Below, one piece after another: positions 1-8,794 of a stretch of DNA of 64,000 nt; positions within the stretch are counted from its first letter, which is position 1; every line of letters begins with the position of its first letter. Source of the stretch: an uncultured Oligoflexia bacterium. GTDB taxonomy: Bacteria; Bdellovibrionota; Bacteriovoracia; Bacteriovoracales; Bacteriovoracaceae. The position numbers and the translations under genes were made by a program. The stretch covers positions 62,001-126,000 of the forward strand of contig CAJXPQ010000006.1 in assembly GCA_913058265.1 (NCBI GenBank), written 5' to 3'. The notes below the pieces were generated by a model. It was not told the DNA's origin, searched no databases, and saw only the letters and a program-made list of their open reading frames with translations.

Positions 1-2000
1 TTAAAACCTTTTCCTTTTACAGGAAGGGTTTCAACGAAAAGTATTTCTCCGCCATAAGATGTCCAAGCAAGTCCAGTAACAATTCCAGGATTAAGTGGCT
101 TTTGAGCTACTTCAGATTGAAATCTTTTCGGTCCTAATATTTTTTCAAGATCAGAAGTTTTAGGAGTAAATTTTTTCTTAGTTTTAGCAGTAACCTTTTT
201 TAGAGCAGCGTGACGACATAGTTTTGCTACAAATTGTTCCATTCTTCTAACACCGGCCTCTCTAGCATAATCATTGATTAGTGCCTTCAGTGTAGCCTGC
301 ACTAACGAGAAGTCTTTATTCGTCAGACCATGTTTTTTAAGTTGTTTTGGAATAACCCACTTCGTTGCAATATTTACTTTTTCTTCAAGTGTATATCCAC
401 TAAGTTCAATTAGCTCCATCCGATCAAGTAACGCCTCAGGTATTTCTCCAACGTAGTTTGCTGTTGCAATAAATAAAACTTTCGATAGATCAAAAGGAAC
501 GTCTAGGTAATTATCTATAAAACTTTTATTTTGTTCTGGATCTAAAACTTCTAAAAGAGCTGACCCTGGATCCCCTTGGTAACTTCTTCCAAGTTTATCG
601 ATTTCATCCAGCATGATGACTGGATTATTTACTTCTACTCTTTTGAGAGCCTGTACTAATTTACCTGGTAATGCACCAACATAAGTTCTTCTATGGCCCT
701 TTATCTCTGCTTCATCTCTCATACCCCCGAGAGAAAATCTATAAAATTTTCTTCCCAATGAATTTGCTATAGACTGACCAAGTGAGGTCTTACCAACACC
801 AGGAGGTCCTGATAGACATAATATGGTTCCGTCATATTCTGGCTTCAATTGACGTACAGCTAGAAATTCAAGTATGCGCTCTTTGGCTTTTTCCAAACCG
901 TAATGGTCACGTTCCAATATCTTTTTAGCAACATTGATATCCGTATTATCCTCAGTAGAAACACTCCAAGGAAGATCAGTCATCCAATTAATGAATGTTC
1001 TCGTTAAATTATACTCTGGAGAAGAGTCTGGAATTGACTCTAAACGCTCTAACTCTTCGTTAACAACTTTTAGCGCTTCTTCAGGCATATTGGCTTTCTC
1101 TACAAGATCTCTGAATTTTTTGATATCTCGAGATTTATCATCTTCATCCATACCGAGTTCAGATCTTATAACTTTGAGCTGCTCTCTTAAGAAGTACTCT
1201 CTTTGATACTTGTTAACCTTATCATTCACTTCATCTGTAATTTTCTTTTGTATATCTGCAACATCTTTTTCTCTTTTCAAATATACTAATAGTTTTGCAA
1301 AACGCTTTTTAACAACAAGTGTTTCCAAGAAGTCTTGAGCTTCTGGAACATCTAGCGATAGTGCAAATGCCACTAAGTCTGCAAGAGCGCCAGGGCTTGG
1401 CGAATTTAGCATTGCCAATTTCATTTCTTCATTAAAGTATGGATTAATTTCACTTAATTTCTTTACTTGATTGATAACAGATCTAGTATAAGCATCAAGC
1501 TCTTCATCTGCCTCTTGAACATCTTCAAAAATGCTTGCTCTAACAACAAGAACTGGCGACTCCTCTAAGAACTTCTTAATTGAAAAACGCTTAAGTCCAT
1601 GTACAAGCAAATTCACTGATCCATCAGGTAGTTTTAACTTCTTAACGACTTTACAATAAACGCCCACTCTATATACATCTTTGGCCGAGAGATCTTTTAC
1701 ATCATCGTTATATGCTTCCATCTCATATTCTTCTACATGACCAATATGTTCTTCTTCACCTTCGCCATCATCTATAACGTACTCTTGACCTTCTTTAAAC
1801 TTAACTAGGTTTAAAGCCACATAACCAGTTTTTGTCACCAAGTCATCTAAGTCTTTAGTATATTTATCTTCACTAAGAATAATTGGAGCAATCATACCTG
1901 GAAAGATAGGACTATTTACAATTGGAATAACAACAATATCCGTAGGTAATGCTGCAATACCATCTGTCTCTGAATTAAGTTTAACATTTTTATCTGACAC
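1..2000 (-). CDS. lon: ATP-dependent protease Lon, 3' end beyond the window
   Basis: Lon is a cytoplasmic homohexameric AAA+ serine protease that degrades misfolded and regulatory proteins. The visible reading frame begins at a GTG at 2000, preceded by AGGAG with 6-nt spacing, and runs off the left edge after about 666 codons. It shows the N-terminal substrate-binding (LAN) region, a coiled segment, the Walker A motif GPPGVGKTS, Walker B with IMLDEIDK, and the first part of the protease domain ending in ETLPVKGKGF. The catalytic Ser-Lys dyad would lie outside the window. The TTA at bases 1-3 is out of frame and is not its stop. It follows the AMIN-like gene by 9 nt, so the two are probably cotranscribed. 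Identification is near certain. Confidence 0.96.
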   Translation of the reverse strand, partial: MSDKNVKLNSETDGIAALPTDIVVIPIVNSPIFPGMIAPIILSEDKYTKDLDDLVTKTGYVALNLVKFKEGQEYVIDDGEGEEEHIGHVEEYEMEAYNDDVKDLSAKDVYRVGVYCKVVKKLKLPDGSVNLLVHGLKRFSIKKFLEESPVLVVRASIFEDVQEADEELDAYTRSVINQVKKLSEINPYFNEEMKLAMLNSPSPGALADLVAFALSLDVPEAQDFLETLVVKKRFAKLLVYLKREKDVADIQKKITDEVNDKVNKYQREYFLREQLKVIRSELGMDEDDKSRDIKKFRDLVEKANMPEEALKVVNEELERLESIPDSSPEYNLTRTFINWMTDLPWSVSTEDNTDINVAKKILERDHYGLEKAKERILEFLAVRQLKPEYDGTILCLSGPPGVGKTSLGQSIANSLGRKFYRFSLGGMRDEAEIKGHRRTYVGALPGKLVQALKRVEVNNPVIMLDEIDKLGRSYQGDPGSALLEVLDPEQNKSFIDNYLDVPFDLSKVLFIATANYVGEIPEALLDRMELIELSGYTLEEKVNIATKWVIPKQLKKHGLTNKDFSLVQATLKALINDYAREAGVRRMEQFVAKLCRHAALKKVTAKTKKKFTPKTSDLEKILGPKRFQSEVAQKPLNPGIVTGLAWTSYGGEILFVETLPVKGKGF

Positions 2001-2009
2001 TATTCTCTC

Positions 2010-2483
2010 CTACTTTTTTGCATCTATAACTAGTCGACCTGGATTCTCTAAGTAAAAAATATCATAGCTAGCTTTCGCTTTAAACGTAAGCTCTACTGAG
2101 ACAGTATTTTTATCTATTGAAAAGAAATCAACACTACTTAATAATTTAATATTTTTAAGTTTACCCATACTTGTGGCAAGGTTTGTATTGAAGAAATCAA
2201 TAAAGACCTTCTTCTCTTCGCCAGAAATTTTTCCATAGACTTTTGGTGGCTTATTACCTGAAAAATCAAAAACAATTCTTTCATACCCTCTAGCAGGAAC
2301 ATACGAGTTACGAATCCCTTTTAAGTCTTGTTGCATAGGGTTTGCCATTGAGTGGAAAATACCTTTATCAAGGAAAATAGAACGCTTGCGAGAAGAAATT
2401 TTCCAAATTCGCTCGTTTAATAGATCTTGGGCATGACTCATTGGTGACAAAAATAAAAGTACTAGAATAAAACTCAGTTTCAT
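2010..2483 (-). CDS. Secreted AMIN-domain-like protein
   Basis: A 157-residue protein with a clear Sec signal peptide (MKLSFILVLLFLSPMSHA, then QDLL). The C-terminal half alternates short hydrophobic strands with charged turns (RIVFDFSG, KKVFIDFFNTNL, PGRLVIDAKK). This resembles AMIN domains, the periplasmic peptidoglycan-targeting module also seen at the N-terminus of PilQ. No enzymatic motif is visible. It lies 9 nt upstream of lon and 46 nt downstream of the matrixin gene. The envelope location is well supported; the AMIN assignment is a fold-level inference from strand pattern and the LVIDAKK-type ending. Confidence 0.75.
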   Translation of the reverse strand: MKLSFILVLLFLSPMSHAQDLLNERIWKISSRKRSIFLDKGIFHSMANPMQQDLKGIRNSYVPARGYERIVFDFSGNKPPKVYGKISGEEKKVFIDFFNTNLATSMGKLKNIKLLSSVDFFSIDKNTVSVELTFKAKASYDIFYLENPGRLVIDAKK

Positions 2484-2529
2484 ATAACCTCATCCTTGGT
2501 TAGAAATACCCTCTAATAGTATAAAATTA

Positions 2530-4374
2530 TTAGAACTTAGACAAAGAAATATGTTTATTATTCGATAATTGAAGAAAACCAAAAATCATCAGAAATCCGA
2601 CAAAGAAACTCATGCCGCCAGACCCACCAGAGCCACCCGATAAATCAACTGAACCACAACTTACCTGTGCATCATCACCCTCAAGTTGCGAAGCGTTAGC
2701 ACTAGACGACAAAGACTCATAACTACCCGTTCCACGAACATTATCTCCATCAAGGCAGCTTAGATTATCACTGTACGGATAATTAGAAACATCCCCCAGA
2801 CTCTCAAAGCCATCTGCAGTGTTTGATCCCACTATATTTGATATTATATATTGGCCATCCTCATATTGAACCACATCTGGACTTGAAAATATCTCTACAA
2901 CCTGTGTAGAACTTAAAGCTTCAGGATATACGATTATTTCAAATTTATTATTTGCACTAGATCCAGATAATTGTAAGTCAACATTTAGGTCTGTAAGTGT
3001 TTTTCCCGTAGTAGGGTCTGTCGTAGATGAATATCGAGAGTATCCCGCCTCATCATCTCTTTTTGTGTAAACAACAAAGCTCAAAGATGAACCAATCGCT
3101 GTACTAGAGAGTGAGACTCTATTAACAAGTGACCCAAGACTAAAGTCTTGAGGATCTATTCCAGAAAAATCAATTTGAAATTTATCTCCCTTGCCGCCTT
3201 CTCCTAGTTGTACTTCCTCAGAGCTAAAATAACCATTCAGAATAACATGTGAAGTTGATGAGTTTTCTAGTAAGTCAAATTCATCATTCACTGTTTCAAA
3301 CTTTGTTGCGTAGTAATCAGAGTTTAAATTTTCATCACAGCTTATACTAACGATACCAGCATCAATATAATCATTGCTCGCATCAAGTTTAAAAATCTGT
3401 GGTCGTCCTTTACTTCGAGGACCACATTCTTGGAAAAATGTCGGCTTAAAAAGGTTACGGTCACAAAGGTTATGGCTTATATTTTTATAATAATCGTTTA
3501 AATGTGCTGTACTTTTAACCGGTACCACTTGAATATAGTAAGAGTCATCTAGATCTAGATTATCAAAATAAAAAATCCCACTCTCATCAGTTAATTGTGA
3601 TTGAATATGTTTGTTAGAAATAACCGATATCACATTTACATTTGCGCCAAATACAGGAATTTCATTACCAGTAACAACCTTTCCCTTTATAGCTCCATTT
3701 GTTGAAATGTTATATGTTTCATAAATACCAGCTATATCATCATCATTTATTTCATGCTGACCTTTAAAAATTGAATACACCATAGAGGCTCCAGCTGCCT
3801 CTGAGTGAGAGAGTCCGAGAGCATGACCTAGTTCGTGGGTTAGAACATCTCCAAGATAGGCCTTACCACCGCTACTATTATCTTTTTCAAAAGTTAAATC
3901 AACTGATGGTCTTATAAAGGATTGATTTATCAAAACTCCAACTGAAGTAATATAACCTGTAAAAGGGTTAAGCTGTGCCGTCGTGACAGCAATAGTACTA
4001 CTTGTAAAATAATTAAAATTACTAGAATAAGAAAGATAATTAACATCAGAGAACTGAAATGGAATAGAATCAGTATAAGCGATCTCAAAGTTATAAGGAG
4101 ACACCTGGTTCCATTCATTTATACTTTCTTCAACAACCTCTCTTGTTTTCAAAGAGACATACTCTGTTGTTGTAAGATTCATATTCGATATTTCAAAGCT
4201 TGTTTTATCTAGGTCGAAACTAGAGGTGTTAACAGGTGCTGAATCTACAAATAGCTTAATTTTCTTACTCGTAGTATTCCACTTTATAATCTTACCAGAG
4301 TCTGACCTTCCCATGACATATGCTCCAGCACTCTGTACTGTTAGCAATATAAATAAAGGTAAGATCTTAACCAT
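2530..4374 (-). CDS. Secreted matrixin-type zinc metalloprotease with C-terminal anchor
   Basis: The 614-residue product carries an N-terminal signal peptide (MVKILPLFILLTVQSAGA) and, at residues 180-190, the full metzincin motif HELGHALGLSH. A downstream SMVYS forms the Met-turn typical of matrixins (M10 family). After the roughly 220-residue catalytic domain comes a beta-rich region that looks like a carboxypeptidase-regulatory/Ig-like fold (KGKVVTGNEIPVFGANVNV), then a Gly/Ser linker (SGGSGGSGG) and one C-terminal hydrophobic helix. The start at 4374 was preferred to an upstream in-frame start because it follows the stop of the 230-residue gene by 2 nt and leads straight into the signal peptide. 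It is probably an exported, membrane-tethered protease; the substrate is unknown. Confidence 0.88.
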   Translation of the reverse strand: MVKILPLFILLTVQSAGAYVMGRSDSGKIIKWNTTSKKIKLFVDSAPVNTSSFDLDKTSFEISNMNLTTTEYVSLKTREVVEESINEWNQVSPYNFEIAYTDSIPFQFSDVNYLSYSSNFNYFTSSTIAVTTAQLNPFTGYITSVGVLINQSFIRPSVDLTFEKDNSSGGKAYLGDVLTHELGHALGLSHSEAAGASMVYSIFKGQHEINDDDIAGIYETYNISTNGAIKGKVVTGNEIPVFGANVNVISVISNKHIQSQLTDESGIFYFDNLDLDDSYYIQVVPVKSTAHLNDYYKNISHNLCDRNLFKPTFFQECGPRSKGRPQIFKLDASNDYIDAGIVSISCDENLNSDYYATKFETVNDEFDLLENSSTSHVILNGYFSSEEVQLGEGGKGDKFQIDFSGIDPQDFSLGSLVNRVSLSSTAIGSSLSFVVYTKRDDEAGYSRYSSTTDPTTGKTLTDLNVDLQLSGSSANNKFEIIVYPEALSSTQVVEIFSSPDVVQYEDGQYIISNIVGSNTADGFESLGDVSNYPYSDNLSCLDGDNVRGTGSYESLSSSANASQLEGDDAQVSCGSVDLSGGSGGSGGMSFFVGFLMIFGFLQLSNNKHISLSKF

Positions 4375-4376
4375 AG

Positions 4377-5069
4377 TTATTCTTTCTTTCTTAAAAATTG
4401 AGAAACAATACCCAGTAAGCCTAAAACTAATATAAGCCACACTACTGATTTCTTGTTACTTTCTTCTGGAATTACTGAAGCAATAGATCTTGTTGCAAGA
4501 TTTTTTCTTTTTGACATCACTGCTTTTCTTTCTTGCTCTACTTCAAATTTATCTTTGAATCTCTCTTTAAATTTTTCTTTTTTAACCCACTCTGCTAGGC
4601 CATAGAATTGCTTTAAGCCCATTTGTCCAACATTTGGATAGCTTGGAAAAATTTGATTAACCATAATTTTTTTATTTCCATACTTCTTAATAGAAAATTT
4701 TCCAAGACCTAGATTTTGAATATAATTTTTTTTATTATGTGTGCGAGTAAAGAGTACAACATTTTCACCAACATTAAGCTTGGGTGCACCCTGCACCTTA
4801 TACTCTTTATCTCCAATCCGCCCTCCAGGGTAGAAAACCTCAGTATAGCTTTCTTCCTGAGGTGTTACTCCAATCCATTTATTTGTAAATATAACGACCT
4901 TTGTTTCTATGCGACCATCTTCTCCATCAAGAAATTCGATACGCTCAACAACTCCCTCTATAATCCCCTGGGATTCCTTAATCTGAATCTTCACAGACAC
5001 AGGCTTAAAAGTAGTCGCAAAACCGGCCTGGGAAGCAAAGATTAATAATACAGCTAAGTGTTTTCGCAT
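4377..5069 (-). CDS. Secreted protein with C-terminal membrane anchor, matrixin partner
   Basis: I do not recognise a named family. The 230-residue product has a signal peptide (MRKHLAVLLIFASQAGFA), a beta-rich middle with GEDGRIETKVVIFTN and GENVVLFTR, a strongly charged stretch around residues 163-185 (KKEKFKERFKDKFEVEQERK), and a C-terminal hydrophobic helix followed by FLRKKE. The layout implies an exported domain tethered by its C-terminus. Its stop is only 2 nt before the matrixin start, so translation is probably coupled. It could be an inhibitor, chaperone or substrate-presenting partner of the protease, but that is only context. Confidence 0.8.
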   Translation of the reverse strand: MRKHLAVLLIFASQAGFATTFKPVSVKIQIKESQGIIEGVVERIEFLDGEDGRIETKVVIFTNKWIGVTPQEESYTEVFYPGGRIGDKEYKVQGAPKLNVGENVVLFTRTHNKKNYIQNLGLGKFSIKKYGNKKIMVNQIFPSYPNVGQMGLKQFYGLAEWVKKEKFKERFKDKFEVEQERKAVMSKRKNLATRSIASVIPEESNKKSVVWLILVLGLLGIVSQFLRKKE

Positions 5070-5132
5070 ACTTAAGTCCTCAAAATAGTGTTTTCACACT
5101 AATTTATCGGCTCTAGAGCTTAAAACTTGAGC

Positions 5133-7730
5133 TTATTTATCAAATACTATTTGATTATTCGCGAGCTCTTTAAATTTAGGATGCTGATCAATTATAACAA
5201 TCGTATTTCCCTTTGAGGCAAGGTCGCTTAGTAGCTCACCCATTCGCTTAAGCTCAAAGGTAGATAGTCCAAAAGAAATATTTTCTAAAAATATAATCGA
5301 GTTTTCAAGGTTCTTTTGAAGCTTATTAAGTAAATATATCCTTTGAATTTCTCCGCCTGATAACGACTTAACTTGTCTATCTAGAGATAGATAATCCAAA
5401 TTTAAAACATGTAAATACTTTAAAATTCTTTGAAATTTAGGCGTCAGTTTAACTGTTTCAAATACCTCTGCGATCGGCTTTGAAAATGATTCATGAACTG
5501 TCATACGACCATCTGATAACTCTGCATAAAGAGATTTTATTTTCTTTCCATTACAGTCTTCACATTCAACTTTAATATCTTCCAGGAATTGCATTTCAAT
5601 TATTTGAAATCCTCTTCCGCCACACTTCATACATTGTCCAAGTTCAGAGTTGAAAGATAGGTGTCCATCTTTCAACCCCATTGCTTGGGCCACAGGTAAC
5701 TTAATATAGTGCTTTCTTATAACAGTAAATAATTCTGTCATACTTCCAACTGTGGATCTGGATGTATATCGATTTAGGTTTGCGTCTACAACGACAACAC
5801 CTTCAAGTTTTTCATCACCAGAAATTGATTTCACAGTACCTTTCGTAATATCAAGATGCTTACCCGTGACTCTATAGTTGAGTTCACTTGCTAGAATATT
5901 AATTAAGCAAGCCGATTTACCAGATCCAGAGGTACCTAAGACAAGATTAATCCCGCCATTTAAGACTTTAAAGTCAGGGTATTTATTTCCATAAATTTCT
6001 GAACCACTAACCTTTATCCATGTTTTCTTAGTAACCTCTATAGGAGTAAATTTATGGTTATCACGTTTAAATTTATAATCTGACCTCTCTCCAGAATATA
6101 ATACTTCACCACCCTGATGTCCTGCAAGTGGACCCATCTCAACGAGATAGTCAGAGCTTTTTTTAAAGAAGGTATTGTGATCGATAATAACAACTGTATT
6201 ATTTTGCTCTAAAAGTACTTTAAAACCTTTTAACAAAGATTTCATTTCTTTCTCAGCCAATCCTAAGCTAGGCTCATCAAATATAAAAAGTGAGTCTGTT
6301 CCCTCATAGGAAAGATATTTTAGAAGTAATAGTCTTTGGTATTCACCAGCTGAGACCGTTTTAGACTTTCGAAGTAACTGTAAATGCCCCAGACCAATCT
6401 CTTCTGCCATATTTAAAATTAATTGAATTTTTTTATATGATTTTTTTGATTCGTTAGAGTTAAACAGGAGTTCATTGCGATTCCTATTTAAATAGGACTT
6501 CAACTCCGAAACATTTGAACTAAGTAGTCGACGTAAATTCAATTCAACTTCTGAATCAATGAAAAACTTTTCTGTAAAGCTACCAAGTCTCAACCCATGA
6601 CACTCCTGGCACTCAACGCTTTTTTGAATATTACGAACAAATATTCGTACATTCATTTTATACTTTCGCTTTTCCATATATCTAAAAAATGCATCAAAAC
6701 CAGGGTAAGAGCCCGCACCAGTGTACAGGATATCCCAAAAATCTTTAGGCAGTTTAGAGATAGGTTTCTCAAGTGAAATCTTTCTTTTTTTGAGTTCATA
6801 CATCAAGTTTTCTTTTTGAGTACCAAACCTCTTGTAGTTAAGTAGAGTAACGCCGTCATCAGATACCGACTTATTAATATCTACTAGCTTCTCTTGATCA
6901 TACTCTAGGTTCTCTCCGAACCCGCTACAAGTTTTACATGCGCCAAGAGCATTATAGGGAGAGAAATGCATTAAGGAGATACCGTTCTCTGCAGCATACT
7001 CACATGAAGAGACAGGGCACTTTCTATGTTTATATTTATAGCTCAGCTTTACTAATTTTTTACTTTTTTCTAAAAGAACATGAATTGTTAATCCGAGCTT
7101 TAAGTAAGGATCAAGTTTTTCATCCAACTTACCTATGTGGGACCTTTTAAATCTAGAGATTTCCCATAACTTATCCTCAACATTAAAATCGTCAATTTTT
7201 TTTGAGCGTGTGGATTTAACAGATCTTGATGGTAAGGGTGAGTTTGCAAAATATTCAAGAAAATCTTCTTTTGAAATTAGAAGGTAATACTTCTCATCAT
7301 CATCTACACATATGTCCCCTACGAAGTCTCCAAAGGGCTGCTCTTCAAAGCCAATCTTATGATCGGGACACTTCTCCTTAGAGTAATAGAAGAAATGATT
7401 TTGTAGTAGTTCAGTTAAGTGCATTGTATCTGCAACATTAGCGCGTGTACCAACAACAGGATTTATCTGAGGTAGACCGAAAACAGGTAATACAGGCTCT
7501 ATTAAATCAACATCTGCTGGAGCTGGCCTTTCAGAGAAAAATTTCAGGTATGTTGGAAAAGAGTTAAGGAATCTTCTTTTAGACTCTGCATATAATGTAT
7601 GAAAAGCTAATGATGTTTTACCAGAGCCAGATGGGCCAAAGAAGCATATAAGCTTATTTAAAGGAAGCTCCAAGTCCACGTTCTTAAGATTATGAACTCT
7701 TGCGCCTTCAATTTTTATCTTTTTTTGCAT
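5133..7730 (-). CDS. UvrA-like ABC ATPase (excinuclease subunit A paralogue)
   Basis: An 865-residue, twin-ABC protein of the UvrA family, slightly shorter than true UvrA (about 940). The first Walker A is GPSGSGKTS (residues 32-40) and the second is GTSGSGKSA. Zinc-binding cysteines are visible as CPVSSC/CKTC, CQEC and CMKC/CEDC. The second ABC signature is a good LSGGE (790-794), whereas the first is degenerate, VSAGE. The Walker B of the second ABC reads IIFLEN, so the catalytic Asp-Glu pair is replaced by E816-N817. These changes fall in the same composite site, which suggests one ATP site no longer hydrolyses. It is more likely a UvrA2-type paralogue (damage tolerance, drug resistance) than the canonical repair subunit. 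It is transcribed downstream of rpsI, beyond a terminator. Confidence 0.9.
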   Translation of the reverse strand: MQKKIKIEGARVHNLKNVDLELPLNKLICFFGPSGSGKTSLAFHTLYAESKRRFLNSFPTYLKFFSERPAPADVDLIEPVLPVFGLPQINPVVGTRANVADTMHLTELLQNHFFYYSKEKCPDHKIGFEEQPFGDFVGDICVDDDEKYYLLISKEDFLEYFANSPLPSRSVKSTRSKKIDDFNVEDKLWEISRFKRSHIGKLDEKLDPYLKLGLTIHVLLEKSKKLVKLSYKYKHRKCPVSSCEYAAENGISLMHFSPYNALGACKTCSGFGENLEYDQEKLVDINKSVSDDGVTLLNYKRFGTQKENLMYELKKRKISLEKPISKLPKDFWDILYTGAGSYPGFDAFFRYMEKRKYKMNVRIFVRNIQKSVECQECHGLRLGSFTEKFFIDSEVELNLRRLLSSNVSELKSYLNRNRNELLFNSNESKKSYKKIQLILNMAEEIGLGHLQLLRKSKTVSAGEYQRLLLLKYLSYEGTDSLFIFDEPSLGLAEKEMKSLLKGFKVLLEQNNTVVIIDHNTFFKKSSDYLVEMGPLAGHQGGEVLYSGERSDYKFKRDNHKFTPIEVTKKTWIKVSGSEIYGNKYPDFKVLNGGINLVLGTSGSGKSACLINILASELNYRVTGKHLDITKGTVKSISGDEKLEGVVVVDANLNRYTSRSTVGSMTELFTVIRKHYIKLPVAQAMGLKDGHLSFNSELGQCMKCGGRGFQIIEMQFLEDIKVECEDCNGKKIKSLYAELSDGRMTVHESFSKPIAEVFETVKLTPKFQRILKYLHVLNLDYLSLDRQVKSLSGGEIQRIYLLNKLQKNLENSIIFLENISFGLSTFELKRMGELLSDLASKGNTIVIIDQHPKFKELANNQIVFDK

Positions 7731-7743
7731 TTTATATTTATAC

Positions 7744-7776
7744 TAAAAAAAAGGCCCACCGTAAAAGGTAGGCCTA
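7744..7776 (-). terminator. Rho-independent terminator after rpsI
   Basis: On the minus strand AGGCCTACC is followed by a six-base loop and GGTGGGCCT, then a run of eight T residues. It lies 27 nt beyond the rpsI stop and just before the UvrA-like start, so it ends the rplM-rpsI transcript. Confidence 0.9.
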
Positions 7777-7803
7777 TATACAAATAATGTACTATTAAAT
7801 CGA

Positions 7804-8205
7804 TTAACGTTTTGAGAATTGGTACGATTTTCTTGCACCTGCAAGACCGTATTTCTTTCTCTCAACTTTTCTAGCATCTCTAGTTAAGAAGCCAGCAGCT
7901 TTTAAAGCAGGTCTGTCAGTTGGAGCGATTGCAATTAATGCTCTTGCAATTCCAAGTCTAATAGCACCAGCTTGTCCAGTCGTTCCACCACCCTTAACAT
8001 TGATGTTAAGATCATACTTATCAGTAAGTCCTAATAGTTCGAAAGGTTGTGATATAACATATCTTGAAGTTGCCTTTGGAAAGTAATCAGTAAGATCTCT
8101 TTTGTTTACAGTGATTTTACCTGTTCCGTCAGCAAGGTATACTCTTGCAATCGAAGACTTTCTTCTTCCAACTGTTTGAGTTTTATAAGTTTTTCCTTTA
8201 GCCAT
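7804..8205 (-). CDS. rpsI: 30S ribosomal protein S9
   Basis: S9 is a small-subunit protein whose basic C-terminal tail reaches the P-site tRNA. The 133-residue length is normal. Diagnostic stretches are [14 protein letters not shown] at the N-terminus, [20 protein letters not shown] in the centre and the invariant C-terminal SKR after ARKSYQF. It lies 18 nt downstream of rplM, the usual bacterial rplM-rpsI pair, and is followed by a strong terminator. Confidence 0.98.
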   Translation of the reverse strand: MAKGKTYKTQTVGRRKSSIARVYLADGTGKITVNKRDLTDYFPKATSRYVISQPFELLGLTDKYDLNINVKGGGTTGQAGAIRLGIARALIAIAPTDRPALKAAGFLTRDARKVERKKYGLAGARKSYQFSKR

Positions 8206-8223
8206 GATATAATCCTTCTTATT

Positions 8224-8661
8224 TTATAGCGTTTTAGCTTCTGGTTTTTGAGCTTCGTTACCGTGATCAGGTCCAACATTAACTTTTAACTTAGTTAACT
8301 GTTTTCTTCCGATTGTTGTCTTAGGAAGCATTCCCTTAACAGCATTCATTACGATTAGCTCTGGGTGTCTTTCTAACTGAACTTTAGCTGTTCTAGATTT
8401 TAACCCACCAATGTGATTTGTATGCCAATAGTACTTTTTATCGGCCCATTTATTTCCTGTAAGTTTAACTTTCTCACAGTTTGTAATAACAACGTAGTCA
8501 CCGCACTCTTGGTTTGGTGTAAAAGTTGGTTTGTGCTTTCCTCTTAAAAGATTAGCCACTTCTGTAGCAAGTCTACCTACAACCATATCAGTCGCATCTA
8601 TAACCCACCATTTTCTGTCCATCTCTTCTTTCTTTGCAGAAAAAGTTTTTTGCGTATACAT
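8224..8661 (-). CDS. rplM: 50S ribosomal protein L13
   Basis: L13 is an early-assembling large-subunit protein that binds 23S rRNA. The 145-residue product shows WWVIDATDMVVGRLATEVAN, LRGKHKPTF, GDYVVITNCEKVKLTG and GMLPKTTIGR, all diagnostic. The start at 8661 is chosen because AGAGG lies 5 nt before this ATG; a start five codons upstream lacks such a site. A good sigma-70 promoter lies about 40 nt upstream. Confidence 0.97.
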   Translation of the reverse strand: MYTQKTFSAKKEEMDRKWWVIDATDMVVGRLATEVANLLRGKHKPTFTPNQECGDYVVITNCEKVKLTGNKWADKKYYWHTNHIGGLKSRTAKVQLERHPELIVMNAVKGMLPKTTIGRKQLTKLKVNVGPDHGNEAQKPEAKTL

Positions 8662-8699
8662 AATTACCTCTAACAATAAATATTATTAAGTTTTAGTCC

Positions 8700-8728
8700 T
8701 TATAACGGCCCACATTACTTACTGTCAA
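8700..8728 (-). promoter_or_regulatory. Sigma-70 promoter for rplM-rpsI
   Basis: On the minus strand a perfect TTGACA (8728-8723) and TTATAA (8705-8700) are separated by 17 nt. Transcription would start about 8693, giving a leader of roughly 30 nt before rplM. Confidence 0.75.
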
Positions 8729-8794
8729 TAACTAAGTCTAAAAATGGTTACCACTCCACTCTATAATTAACTAGCTGATCTCATTTAAACGGGA

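Noticed and set aside
4226-4435. Plus-strand frame opposite the matrixin gene start
   Set aside because: It is antisense to two well-supported genes and shows no ribosome-binding site or recognisable domain.
8741-8770. Terminator between tamA and rplM
   Set aside because: The short TGGTAACCA palindrome has almost no loop and only a short T run, so I could not support it.
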